From positions 1-10,241 of the forward strand of contig CABUKW010000107.1 in assembly GCA_902492275.1 (NCBI GenBank): a stretch of 10,241 nucleotides of DNA, read 5' to 3'. This DNA is from an uncultured Peptococcaceae bacterium (GTDB lineage: Bacteria; Bacillota; Peptococcia; Peptococcales; Peptococcaceae). Under the pieces are notes generated by a model, which did not search any database, was not told the DNA's origin, and saw only the letters and a program-made list of their open reading frames with translations. The translations under genes were made by a program, and so were the position numbers. Shown one piece after another: positions 1 through 6,631 of this stretch. The stretch's first letter is position 1; each line of letters opens with the position of its first letter.

Positions 1-27
1 GGCAACACAAAAATTTTATATTTTTTT

Positions 28-58
28 CATTGTCTACTTGACGGGTAGCACACCACAG
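28..58. mobile_element. Possible terminal end of an IS3-family insertion sequence (remnant)
   Basis: A T-rich stretch is followed by TGTCTACTTGACGGG at about 31-45 and an imperfect dyad CTAC-N7-GTAG. From memory this resembles the transposase-distal end of IS3-family (IS150-group) elements in Firmicutes. No transposase is visible, because the window begins here. If correct, the rest of the element lies to the left of the window. This is recognition by resemblance only and the confidence is low. Confidence 0.25.
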
Positions 59-90
59 TTCTCCTGCCCTTTTTTGCATGGTGCAATCAA

Positions 91-100
91 TGTAATTACA
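91..100. promoter_or_regulatory. Palindrome TGTAATTACA, candidate toxin-antitoxin operator
   Basis: This is a perfect 10-bp palindrome lying immediately upstream of the -35 box of the toxin-antitoxin promoter. RelB/DinJ antitoxins carry an N-terminal ribbon-helix-helix fold and usually repress their own operon by binding such short dyads. The assignment as operator is inferred from position and symmetry. Confidence 0.4.
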
Positions 101-105
101 ATGTA

Positions 106-134
106 TTGACATGGAACCTGTCTTCTTGTATGAT
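106..134 (+). promoter_or_regulatory. Sigma-A type promoter of the toxin-antitoxin operon
   Basis: The -35 box TTGACA (106-111) matches the consensus perfectly. It is separated by exactly 17 bp from the -10 box TATGAT (129-134). Transcription would start near 141, just before the ribosome binding site GAAAGGGG (141-148), which implies a very short leader. Confidence 0.8.
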
Positions 135-157
135 AAAGGCGAAAGGGGTCGATGATT

Positions 158-481
158 ATGTCTGAGCATATTTGTGTTGCTACTGCACCAAAAACCAGTA
201 CGTTTCAAATGCGGATAAATCCTGAGGTGAAAGAACGATTGGAACGAATCTATGCTAATTGCGGCATGACGTTGACGGAAGCGATTAATGCCTTTTTACA
301 GCAGTCTTTAAATGTGGAAGGACTTCCTTTTTTGGTTACGCAGAACAGCAAAGAGGCTTTGCAGGAACAGGCTGTTGCACAGCTGCTGTTGGAATTAAAA
401 AAGGGTGATGCATCAGTACAAACAACTGCCGACTGGGTTAGTGAAGAAGAAATGCTTGAAGAATTTGGAGTACATCTATGA
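158..481 (+). CDS. RelB/DinJ-family antitoxin of a type II toxin-antitoxin pair
   Basis: This cytoplasmic antitoxin of 107 residues is expected to neutralise the toxin encoded just downstream and to repress the shared promoter. Residues about 14-50 have the RelB/DinJ ribbon-helix-helix pattern: a short strand (TFQMRINPEVKERLERI), then a helix with GMTLTEAINAFLQQSL, then the typical EGLPF. The C-terminal tail, with DWVSEEEMLEEFGV, is acidic and matches the toxin-wrapping segment of this family. An in-frame ATG at 152 exists, but the ribosome binding site GAAAGGGG (141-148) is only 3 nt from it and 9 nt from the ATG at 158, so 158 is preferred. The stop overlaps the toxin start (ATGA, 478-481), giving translational coupling. 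Family assignment is secure; the target of the pair is not shown by the sequence. Confidence 0.85.
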   Translation: MSEHICVATAPKTSTFQMRINPEVKERLERIYANCGMTLTEAINAFLQQSLNVEGLPFLVTQNSKEALQEQAVAQLLLELKKGDASVQTTADWVSEEEMLEEFGVHL

Positions 482-795
482 GGCTGCGTTATACACCAGA
501 AGCACGGGAGAATGTGCGGAACGTCAAAACGTATATCGCGCAGCAATTGCGAAACCTGCCCGCTGCAGAACGAATTACAGCGAACATTTTACAATGCTGT
601 GCGCAGCTGAAAGAACAGCCTTATATGGACATGTCTGTGACAAAGCGATTAGGTGTGGAAAGCGATTTATATTATCTGATCTGTGGCAATTATATTGCAT
701 TTTATCGGCCTGAAAAGGATAATATTTCTGTTATTCGAATTTTAGATCGTCGCACGGATTATATGCAGATATTGTTTGGAAGGGAAAACAACTAG
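478..795 (+). CDS. RelE/ParE-superfamily toxin
   Basis: The 105-residue product has the RelE/ParE toxin pattern: an N-terminal strand (RLRYTPEARENV), two amphipathic helices (about residues 10-50), and a C-terminal sheet with YYLICGNYIAFYRP, ISVIRILDRRTDYMQILFG. The GNYxxFYR and RRxDY signatures are typical of the plasmid-stabilisation branch. Members either cleave mRNA on the ribosome or poison gyrase, and the sequence does not decide which. The start ATG overlaps the antitoxin stop by 4 nt, the usual antitoxin-first arrangement. The stop codon (793-795) overlaps the first bases of the 78-bp repeat that carries a terminator-like hairpin. The gene is full length with no sign of decay, so the module is probably functional. 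Confidence 0.85.
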   Translation: MRLRYTPEARENVRNVKTYIAQQLRNLPAAERITANILQCCAQLKEQPYMDMSVTKRLGVESDLYYLICGNYIAFYRPEKDNISVIRILDRRTDYMQILFGRENN

Positions 796-871
796 GTATA
801 AAATTCCATAAAAAACAGAGACTACTACTGAGGTGATGTTATGCACTGGGGCGGTGGTCTTTTTTTGTTGC
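794..871 (+). repeat. 78-bp direct repeat, copy 1: duplicated 5' end of ytfI
   Basis: This segment is nearly identical to 6632-6710. Only two substitutions and one small difference in an A-rich run separate them. In copy 2 the segment forms the leader, ribosome binding site, start codon and first codons of the DUF2953 gene. Here the same GAGGTGAT plus ATG (841) opens only a 23-codon frame ending at 912, so it is a detached gene start. Similarity fades quickly after 871 and is absent before 794. The likely origin is a duplication during insertion of the DNA between the two copies; a dispersed regulatory repeat is the alternative. Confidence 0.85.
819..866 (+). terminator. Terminator-like hairpin in repeat copy 1
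   Basis: AGACTACT (819-826) pairs with GGTGGTCT (853-860) through Watson-Crick and G-U pairs, followed by seven T (860-866). It lies just after the toxin stop, so it probably ends the toxin-antitoxin transcript. It could also act on read-through towards the LysR gene. The large loop holds a ribosome binding site and ATG. Confidence 0.6.
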
Positions 872-926
872 AGAGATTTTTTATTGTTCTATTAAACGAG
901 AAAATATCGTAAAATAGAAAATTTTA

Positions 927-935
927 TGGTATAAT
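927..935 (+). promoter_or_regulatory. Extended -10 promoter of the LysR gene
   Basis: TGG-TATAAT gives a consensus -10 (930-935) preceded by the TGn extension. The -35 region at about 907-912 is poor, as is common with extended -10 promoters. The start would be near 942, about 55 nt upstream of the LysR start codon. Confidence 0.6.
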
Positions 936-947
936 AAAAGAAATGTT

Positions 948-970
948 TGATGTTGTCTGCGACAAGATCA
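948..970. promoter_or_regulatory. 23-bp inverted repeat with LysR box, candidate autoregulatory operator
   Basis: TGAT-g-TTGTC-tgc-GACAA-g-ATCA is an imperfect dyad with one mismatched pair. Its core TTGTC-N3-GACAA fits the T-N11-A pattern of LysR-type binding sites. It lies between the predicted transcription start and the ribosome binding site, where binding would repress the gene. Its role as operator is inferred. Confidence 0.5.
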
Positions 971-996
971 ATTTTTGAAAGAAGGGATTGGCTTAG

Positions 997-1953
997 ATGC
1001 GAATTGAGCAACTAGAATATCTAGTAGAAATATCTCGTAAAAAATCATTCAATAGTGCCAGTGAAAATTTGTTTTTAACGCCACAGTCGCTAAGCCGTTC
1101 CATCACCAGTATGGAAAATGAATTGGGTTTTAAGCTCTTTGAGCGCAATTCTCGTGGAGTTCGTTTTACACCGGAGGGAGAAAAGTTTTTACATGCTGCG
1201 CAGGAAATAACAGAGCGCTATGAACAAGTCTTAAAAGAGATTGATGCCTACAGCCATTGTGTGAAGGAAATTTGCAGTGGGCGTTTGGTGATGTACGCCC
1301 ATCCTATTTTTACAATGTCTGTTTTACCGCAGGCTATTACGGATTTTTGCAAAAAATATCCTCAAATCAAAGTATGTTTGTTAGAAGATGTGTCTGGTGG
1401 GATTTTAGAAAAATTGATGGAAGAGGATTTGGCAGAGGACCATTCTTTTAAATTGGGGCTCTTGACGATTCCTCAGATGGCAGAAGCAATGCAAAAGCAT
1501 TATAAAGAGCAAAAATCCTGGCGTTTTGTTCCTCTGTTAGAAGGAGAATACGTTTGTTGTGTCAGTAAAAAATCGGAGCTGGCTGCAAAACGCAATATCT
1601 CTTTAAAAACCATCTGCCAATATCCGTTAGTTCGTTTTACCAATAATATTGGCCTTGTCAGTGATGTACAGTCTTATTTTCTGAATTTGTACGGGAAACC
1701 GGCAGTAGGATTTTCCACAACCAGCATCGGACCTTGGATTTCAGCCATTGCCAATGATGTCGGCGTAGGCTTGATTCATAATGTTGTGTTAGCATCATCT
1801 TCTATGATTCGCGATGAATTTGAGAAAGTAGCAATACTACCTATTCGAGAGAAAACATCTTTGGAGGCGGGTTTATTGGTACCGCGCAATGGAGATCATT
1901 TTATTGATATTTTTGTAGAGTTTATGCAGAATTATTTTAGAGAGATTTGTTAA
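997..1953 (+). CDS. LysR-family transcriptional regulator
   Basis: The 318-residue protein has the standard LysR layout. A winged helix-turn-helix occupies residues 1-60, with SFNSASENLFLTPQSLSRSI, the family's LGFKLFERNSRGVRFTPEG and a following linker helix (to about 85). A periplasmic-binding-like effector domain covers about 90-300. Such proteins bind T-N11-A sites and respond to a small-molecule co-inducer, often a substrate of the neighbouring pathway. The start is supported by GAAGGG (981-986), 10 nt upstream. It is followed by its own terminator, and the amidohydrolase-permease operon lies downstream in the same direction with candidate LysR sites at its promoter, so it probably regulates that operon. 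The effector cannot be inferred. Length and domains are normal. Confidence 0.9.
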   Translation: MRIEQLEYLVEISRKKSFNSASENLFLTPQSLSRSITSMENELGFKLFERNSRGVRFTPEGEKFLHAAQEITERYEQVLKEIDAYSHCVKEICSGRLVMYAHPIFTMSVLPQAITDFCKKYPQIKVCLLEDVSGGILEKLMEEDLAEDHSFKLGLLTIPQMAEAMQKHYKEQKSWRFVPLLEGEYVCCVSKKSELAAKRNISLKTICQYPLVRFTNNIGLVSDVQSYFLNLYGKPAVGFSTTSIGPWISAIANDVGVGLIHNVVLASSSMIRDEFEKVAILPIREKTSLEAGLLVPRNGDHFIDIFVEFMQNYFREIC

Positions 1954-1980
1954 GAATGATATATAACATGATGTTTTAAG

Positions 1981-2028
1981 AAAAGCATTTTGCACGCTAT
2001 ATTTTAGAGCGTTGCGAAATGCTTTTTT
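1981..2028 (+). terminator. Rho-independent terminator after the LysR gene
   Basis: AAAAGCATTT (1981-1990) pairs with AAATGCTTTT (2017-2026) and is extended inside by CGCT/AGCG pairing. A T-run follows at 2023-2028. It separates the regulator from the downstream operon. Confidence 0.85.
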
Positions 2029-2066
2029 CATATTCTCAATAAAAAGAGTAGTTAGTTGTGCAAGGT

Positions 2067-2118
2067 TTGTTCAAGTTATGAAATTTATACATCAAAATGA
2101 CTTATTCAAATTATACAA
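2067..2118. promoter_or_regulatory. Pair of direct repeats, candidate LysR activation sites
   Basis: TTGTTCAAGTTATGAAA (2067-2083) and TTATTCAAATTATACAA (2102-2118) match at 13 of 17 positions. They are spaced 35 bp apart, close to an integral number of helical turns. The first contains TTCA-N5-TGAA, a T-N11-A dyad. The second overlaps the predicted -35 box. This placement is typical for LysR activators. It is inference from pattern and position. Confidence 0.4.
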
Positions 2119-2133
2119 ATGTTTATATACAAT
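2105..2133 (+). promoter_or_regulatory. Weak promoter of the amidohydrolase-permease operon
   Basis: TTCAAA (2105-2110) and TACAAT (2128-2133) are separated by 17 bp. The -10 matches 5 of 6 positions and the -35 only 4 of 6, as expected for an activator-dependent promoter. The region is very AT-rich, so other -10-like hexamers exist nearby. Confidence 0.4.
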
Positions 2134-2195
2134 ATATATCAGAAAGATGAATGTGCACTTCATTTTTAAATTTTCATTATAGGAGTGTGGAAACA

Positions 2196-3014
2196 ATGGT
2201 ACAAGCAATCGACTGGAGATTACGACCACCTTATCGTTCTTTTAAAGGCAGTATTTTATATAACAAATATGGGGATAATCCTGAATGGCCAGAATCTGTA
2301 ACAAAATTTTCAATGGACGCTTTAATCAAAGAAATGGATGAAGCTGGTATTGGAATCGGCATGGTATCAATGCGGGCTGGCAATGATAATCACGATATTG
2401 ATTTGATTAAGCAGGAATATCCGGGCCGGTTTTTAGGAATGGCGCATATTAATCCCTGTGATGGCGCAAAGGCGTTGGCAGATATTGATGAATTTGTAAT
2501 CAATGGCGCGGCAGATACCATCATTATGGAACCGGGACAATTCTTTATCGAGGAGCCTATGCCCGCTGATGATCCACGACTGTATCCAATCTATGAAAAA
2601 TGTGAAAAGGAAAATATTATTGTAACTTTAACGTTTGGTGGTTTGTTCTGTGCAAAACTGGAAAATTATAATCCAATTTTTATAGACCGAATTGCTGTGG
2701 ATTTTCCAAAATTGAAAATCGTAATTACCCATGGCGGCTGGCCTTATGTGACAGAAATTTGCCATGTGGGTTATCAGAGAAAAAATGTAAATATTTGTCC
2801 AGATTATTATATGTTTAATTTTAACCCCGGATATGACCAATATGTGTTGGCTGCCAACCATATTTTGAAGAATCAAATTTTGTTTGGCTCATGTTTCCCA
2901 TCAAAGCCGTTAGACTTTGCAATGAAGAATATCCAAAATATTGGTTTGACACCAGATGCATTAGAACATGTATTGTATCATAATTCTGCGCGGTTATTAG
3001 GTCTTGAAAAATAG
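2196..3014 (+). CDS. Divergent amidohydrolase-2 (ACMSD-like) family protein lacking usual metal ligands
   Basis: The 272-residue product has the outline of the amidohydrolase-2 family (TIM barrel, ACMSD and related decarboxylases or hydrolases). It has an N-terminal ID strand, a central GRFLGMAHINP strand, THGGWP (178-183), the LFGSxxP strand (229-235), and the C-terminal HNSARLLGL (262-270). Several catalytic positions differ. The usual DxHxH metal motif reads D6-W-R8-L-R10, and the metal-binding Asp of GSD/GTD is Cys233. H179 is retained. The chemistry is therefore uncertain; it could be a metal-free or differently liganded enzyme, or a binding protein. The start ATG 2196 is chosen over an in-frame ATG at 2151 because AGGAG (2181-2185) lies 10 nt upstream of it. 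It forms an operon with the permease 52 nt downstream. It is AT-rich compared with ytfIJ. Confidence 0.75.
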   Translation: MVQAIDWRLRPPYRSFKGSILYNKYGDNPEWPESVTKFSMDALIKEMDEAGIGIGMVSMRAGNDNHDIDLIKQEYPGRFLGMAHINPCDGAKALADIDEFVINGAADTIIMEPGQFFIEEPMPADDPRLYPIYEKCEKENIIVTLTFGGLFCAKLENYNPIFIDRIAVDFPKLKIVITHGGWPYVTEICHVGYQRKNVNICPDYYMFNFNPGYDQYVLAANHILKNQILFGSCFPSKPLDFAMKNIQNIGLTPDALEHVLYHNSARLLGLEK

Positions 3015-3066
3015 AAATTAATGAAATTAACGTTATATTTATTTGTTTGAAAAAGGGGGAATATAA

Positions 3067-4533
3067 ATGGAAATTCCACAGAAACGAAAAAATGCTTTGT
3101 ATTATGTGAATGCAATATTTTTTATGGTAATTCCAATTATCTTTTTTCAATTGCCTCCAGTTGCACCTTTAACAGATGTAGGAATGAAAGTTGTCGGTGT
3201 ATTTTTGGCGGCATTGTGGGGCTGGATTACCATTGGCTTAATTTGGCCCAGCATTTATATTTTGTGTATGCTGATTTTTACGGGATATTTTGCAAATTTT
3301 TCAGCGGTTTGCAGCAGCAGTTTTGGAAATAGTACGACAGTATTGTTGATTTTCATGTTGGCATTTGCAGGATTAATTGATAAAAGTGGTGTTGGCAGAG
3401 CAATTTCAATGTGGTTTGTTACTAGAAAAGTTGTAAATGGAAAGCCTTGGCTGTTTTGTTTTGCATTTCTGTTTTCTGTTTATATCTTAGGCTCTTTGAC
3501 CAGTGGAACACCGTCTGTATTGCTGGGATGGAGTCTGTTAGCGGGGATATGTGCAGCAGTTGGTTATAAACCAGGTGATTCTTTAGCGAAGTTTTTATTT
3601 TTTGGTGTATTGGTGACAGGACCATTAGGCATGGATTTATTTCCGTTTAAGCCTGTATCGGTTGTTGCGTTATCGGTCTATACGAATATGACAGGATTAG
3701 AGATTGGTTATGCGCATTATATTAGCTGTGCTTTAATGTTGGACACACTTATTATGATAGGTTATTTGTTATTTGGTAAGTTTGTGTTAAAAGTAGATGT
3801 TAGCTTATTAAAAGATTTTGATTCAGAGAAATTAAATGCAAAAGAAGTATTGAATTTAACAATAGAGCAAAAATTAATTCTCATTTTAACAGCATTTTTG
3901 TTAATTGCTTTTATTGTACCGAGTTTTCTTCCTTCAGAATGGTTGTTTACAATAATTTTCAAGAAATTGGGAACTACAGGAACAATTATGATTGTCATGT
4001 GCGCTATGATATTCTTACAATTGCATGGGAAACCACTCTGCAATTTTCAAGATGTAGCGCGCAGCGGGATTTCTTGGGATGCCATTATGTTAACAGCCAC
4101 TGTATTGCCTATTACATCAGCTTTGGCGAATGATGAAGCGACAGGGTTCATTACTTTTATCACCGATTTGATTGGGCCGATTATTGAAGGAAAGCCAGCT
4201 GTACTATTTGTCTTGCTGTTTATGATAATCGCAGTGGCTTTCACCAATTTCTGTACCAATGCAGGGACAGCATCTTCCTTATCGCCAATTGCCTTAGCAG
4301 GTGCCGGGCTGGTAGGAGCCAATCCGGCATTATTGATTATTTTTGTAATTAAATGCTGTCATATGGCTTACTTCACACCAGCAGCATCGCCAGCAACGGC
4401 ATTGGCGATTGCGCAGAGAGAGTGGATTTCTCAAAAAGAAATGTTATATTATGGTTTTGCAGTCGTGGCCATTGCGTTTGTAGTGATTATATGCGTGGGG
4501 TTCCCTGTTGGCAATATCATTTTTGATATGTAA
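3067..4533 (+). CDS. SLC13/DASS-like anion permease
   Basis: This 488-residue, very hydrophobic inner-membrane protein has about 11-12 predicted membrane segments arranged as two similar halves, as in divalent-anion:sodium symporters. Signature regions are SLTSGTPSVLLGWSLL (143-158) and NFCTNAGTASSLSPIALAGA (394-413). The C-terminal YFTPAASPATALAI (435-448) also fits. In known SLC13 carriers the two halves each carry Ser-Asn-Thr at the sodium and carboxylate site; here they read Ser-Gly-Thr (146-148) and Thr-Asn-Ala (397-399). Substrate or ion coupling may differ. The start is supported by a G-rich ribosome binding site at 3052-3059. No terminator separates it from the amidohydrolase-like gene, so the two are probably co-transcribed. 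The substrate is probably an organic anion; this is inferred. Confidence 0.75.
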   Translation: MEIPQKRKNALYYVNAIFFMVIPIIFFQLPPVAPLTDVGMKVVGVFLAALWGWITIGLIWPSIYILCMLIFTGYFANFSAVCSSSFGNSTTVLLIFMLAFAGLIDKSGVGRAISMWFVTRKVVNGKPWLFCFAFLFSVYILGSLTSGTPSVLLGWSLLAGICAAVGYKPGDSLAKFLFFGVLVTGPLGMDLFPFKPVSVVALSVYTNMTGLEIGYAHYISCALMLDTLIMIGYLLFGKFVLKVDVSLLKDFDSEKLNAKEVLNLTIEQKLILILTAFLLIAFIVPSFLPSEWLFTIIFKKLGTTGTIMIVMCAMIFLQLHGKPLCNFQDVARSGISWDAIMLTATVLPITSALANDEATGFITFITDLIGPIIEGKPAVLFVLLFMIIAVAFTNFCTNAGTASSLSPIALAGAGLVGANPALLIIFVIKCCHMAYFTPAASPATALAIAQREWISQKEMLYYGFAVVAIAFVVIICVGFPVGNIIFDM

Positions 4534-4559
4534 AAATTAAAGTAAGGATAAAAAATATC

Positions 4560-4652
4560 AGAACCGCCGCGAAAGCATTGTTTGCAAGTTTGAGCATCTG
4601 AAAAAATTTCGTGCAAACCTTCAAAAGTAAGATGCTGCGGCGGTTCTTTTTT
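4560..4652 (+). ncRNA. Structured leader or terminator RNA before the oxidoreductase gene
   Basis: AGAACCGCCGC (4560-4570) pairs perfectly over 11 bp with GCGGCGGTTCT (4637-4647), followed by six T (4647-4652). The 66-nt interior is itself structured: GTTTGCA (4580-4586) pairs with TGCAAAC (4612-4618). The segment AGATGCT (4630-4636), stacked on the outer stem, can pair either with AGCAT at 4574-4578 (nested) or with AGCATCT at 4593-4599 (7 bp, crossing the inner stem). The T-run ends at the next gene's ribosome binding site. It may simply terminate the permease operon, or be an attenuator controlling the oxidoreductase. It matches no riboswitch class I recognise. Confidence 0.6.
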
Positions 4653-4664
4653 GAGGTGAAAGCA

Positions 4665-6593
4665 ATGTTGAAAAAAATATTTGAACCAATCCAGATTGGC
4701 ACGATGACGTTGAAAAACCGTTTGGTAGTTCCGGCCATGGCCAGTAATTATAGCAATGAGGAGGGCATGGCAACGGAGCAGTTGATTGGATATCATGAAG
4801 CCAAGGCAAAGGGCGGCTGGGGGCTGATTATTGTGGAGGATTATCGTATTTGTCCGGAAGCAGGTGCTTCAGCCAAATTGCCGGGGCTGTATGATGATAA
4901 GCAAATTCCCAGCCATCAGGAGCTAACCCGGCGCGTCCATGCAGCTGGCGGAAAAATTGTGGCGCAAATTTATCATGCAGGCTGGGAAAGTAAACGGGAG
5001 TTTGTAGGCGCCTGTCCGGTTGGTGTGGCCGCGGTAAAAAATTTGAATATGACCGATATGCCGCAGGCGTTGACGATAGAGCAAATTCACACCATTGTAC
5101 AGCAGTTTGCTGACTGTGCCAAACGGGTAAAAGCTGCTGGCTTTGACGGCGTAGAAATTCATGGCGCCCATGGTTATTTGCTGGAACAGTTTTTTTCTCC
5201 CCAGTTAAATAGCAGAAGTGATGACTATGGCGGTGATTTTGCAGGACGTTCCCGCTTGGCTTTGGAAGTGGTGCAGGCTGTACGAGAGGCAGTAGGCTTA
5301 GATTTTCCTGTTTTGTATCGCATGACAGTGGCTGAGTATGTGGAAGGTGGTTTGGGATTAGAAGAATCTAAGGCGCTGGCCATTTCATTGGAGGAGGCTG
5401 GCGTGGATGCGATTAATTGCTCGCAAGGAGCAGGCAGCATGGGCTGCGGTACGATGACCATACCGCCATCGGCGGTGCGACCCGCTGCTTATGTAGGTCA
5501 TGCGGCGGCGATCAAAAGTGTGGTGAACATTCCAGTGATTGCGGTGGGTCGTATTAATACGCCAGAAATTGCAGAAGCTGTTATTCGTTCCGGACAGGCC
5601 GATTTAGTTGCTATGGGCCGCGCTTCTATTGCCGATCCTGCTTTGCCCAATAAAGCGTTGGCCGGAGATCTGACAGCTATCAATCATTGTATTGGTTGTG
5701 TGCAGGGCTGTATTGGAGAAAAAAGACGGGGCAATGCGTTAAATTGTATGGTAAATCCAACAGTTGGACATGAAACGGAATGGGCTGTTAGCAAAGTAAC
5801 GCAGCCGAAAAAAGTGTTTATTGCCGGCGGAGGTGTGTCGGGCTGTGAGACCGCTATTGCAGCCGCAGAACGTGGACATCAGGTAACAATATTTGAAAAG
5901 ACAGAAAGATTAGGCGGTCAATGGTGTTTGGCAGCAGTACCGGTGGGAAAGACGGAATTTTCCAGCTTTATCAAATGGCAAAAAATACAACTGGAGCGTT
6001 TGGGTGTAACAATTCGATTACAGGAGAACTTGACAGCGGAACAGGTTGCGCAGGAAAGGCCTGATGTGGTGATTGACGCCACAGGCAGCCATCCATTCCT
6101 TGCACCAATAGAAGGTGCAGAACAACCCCATGTGGTGACGGCCCATGACGTATTGGCCGGTAAAGTTGCGGTTGGAAGAAATGTGGTGGTAATTGGAGGT
6201 GGACTGGTAGGCGCTGAAACAGCAGAATATGTAGCTTATCATGGCAGTCAGGTAAGTATTCTGGAAATGCAGCCGCAGATTGCTAAAGATGGAGAAGGCG
6301 CCAGCAATTATTATATGCTGCAAAATTTAGAAAAACATCAAGTAGAGGTTTACACCAATGCCAAAGTTTTGGAAATCAGAAAGGATTCGGTATATTTCCA
6401 GCTACAGGAGCAAGAATATCGTATTGTGGATGTAGATACAGTAATTATGGCAACCGGAGTAAAATCTAATCAAGAGTTTGCAAACATATTACGCGAAAAA
6501 CAAATTCCCTTTATTGCGGTCGGTGATGCGGCTAATGTAAAAAATGGGTTCGCCAATATTCAGGAAGGCTATCGTGTCGGCAGGACGCTATAA
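4665..6593 (+). CDS. NADH:flavin oxidoreductase / 2,4-dienoyl-CoA reductase-like (OYE-FeS-FAD) enzyme
   Basis: The 642-residue enzyme has the multidomain plan of 2,4-dienoyl-CoA reductase, trimethylamine dehydrogenase and related enoate reductases. Residues 1-340 form an FMN-binding TIM barrel of Old Yellow Enzyme type, with HGAHGYLLEQFFSPQLNSRS (166-185) followed by DDYGG. A 4Fe-4S site follows at Cys342, Cys345, Cys349 and Cys361 (Cx2Cx3Cx11C). A FAD domain begins with AGGGVSG (387-393), an NAD(P)H domain has GGGLVG (511-516), and the C-terminal FAD contact is VGDAAN (619-624). Electrons should flow from NAD(P)H through FAD, Fe-S and FMN to an activated C=C bond. The substrate is unknown. 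ATG 4665 is chosen because GAGGTGA (4653-4659) lies 5 nt upstream; an upstream in-frame GTG (4611) lies inside the hairpin and is rejected. Its context suggests reduction of a compound imported by the neighbouring permease. Confidence 0.9.
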   Translation: MLKKIFEPIQIGTMTLKNRLVVPAMASNYSNEEGMATEQLIGYHEAKAKGGWGLIIVEDYRICPEAGASAKLPGLYDDKQIPSHQELTRRVHAAGGKIVAQIYHAGWESKREFVGACPVGVAAVKNLNMTDMPQALTIEQIHTIVQQFADCAKRVKAAGFDGVEIHGAHGYLLEQFFSPQLNSRSDDYGGDFAGRSRLALEVVQAVREAVGLDFPVLYRMTVAEYVEGGLGLEESKALAISLEEAGVDAINCSQGAGSMGCGTMTIPPSAVRPAAYVGHAAAIKSVVNIPVIAVGRINTPEIAEAVIRSGQADLVAMGRASIADPALPNKALAGDLTAINHCIGCVQGCIGEKRRGNALNCMVNPTVGHETEWAVSKVTQPKKVFIAGGGVSGCETAIAAAERGHQVTIFEKTERLGGQWCLAAVPVGKTEFSSFIKWQKIQLERLGVTIRLQENLTAEQVAQERPDVVIDATGSHPFLAPIEGAEQPHVVTAHDVLAGKVAVGRNVVVIGGGLVGAETAEYVAYHGSQVSILEMQPQIAKDGEGASNYYMLQNLEKHQVEVYTNAKVLEIRKDSVYFQLQEQEYRIVDVDTVIMATGVKSNQEFANILREKQIPFIAVGDAANVKNGFANIQEGYRVGRTL

Positions 6594-6631
6594 TCGCGTA
6601 ACATCTTTTGCGGCAGTATCTTGGTGATGAA

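Noticed and set aside
841..912. 23-codon open frame in repeat copy 1 as a real small gene
   Set aside because: It is the detached start of ytfI read into unrelated sequence; there is no sign of constraint after codon 11.
2151..2195. Longer start (ATG 2151) for the amidohydrolase-like gene
   Set aside because: The AGGAG at 2181-2185 would be inside the gene and is ideally spaced for ATG 2196, where family similarity also begins.
4560..4647. Miniature inverted-repeat transposable element
   Set aside because: The 11-bp inverted ends fit, but no target-site duplication is seen and the U-tract and adjoining ribosome binding site fit an RNA role better; not fully excluded.
4611..4664. Longer start (GTG 4611) for the oxidoreductase
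   Set aside because: It lies inside the hairpin, has no ribosome binding site, and the encoded residues do not resemble the family; GAGGTGA at 4653-4659 points to ATG 4665.
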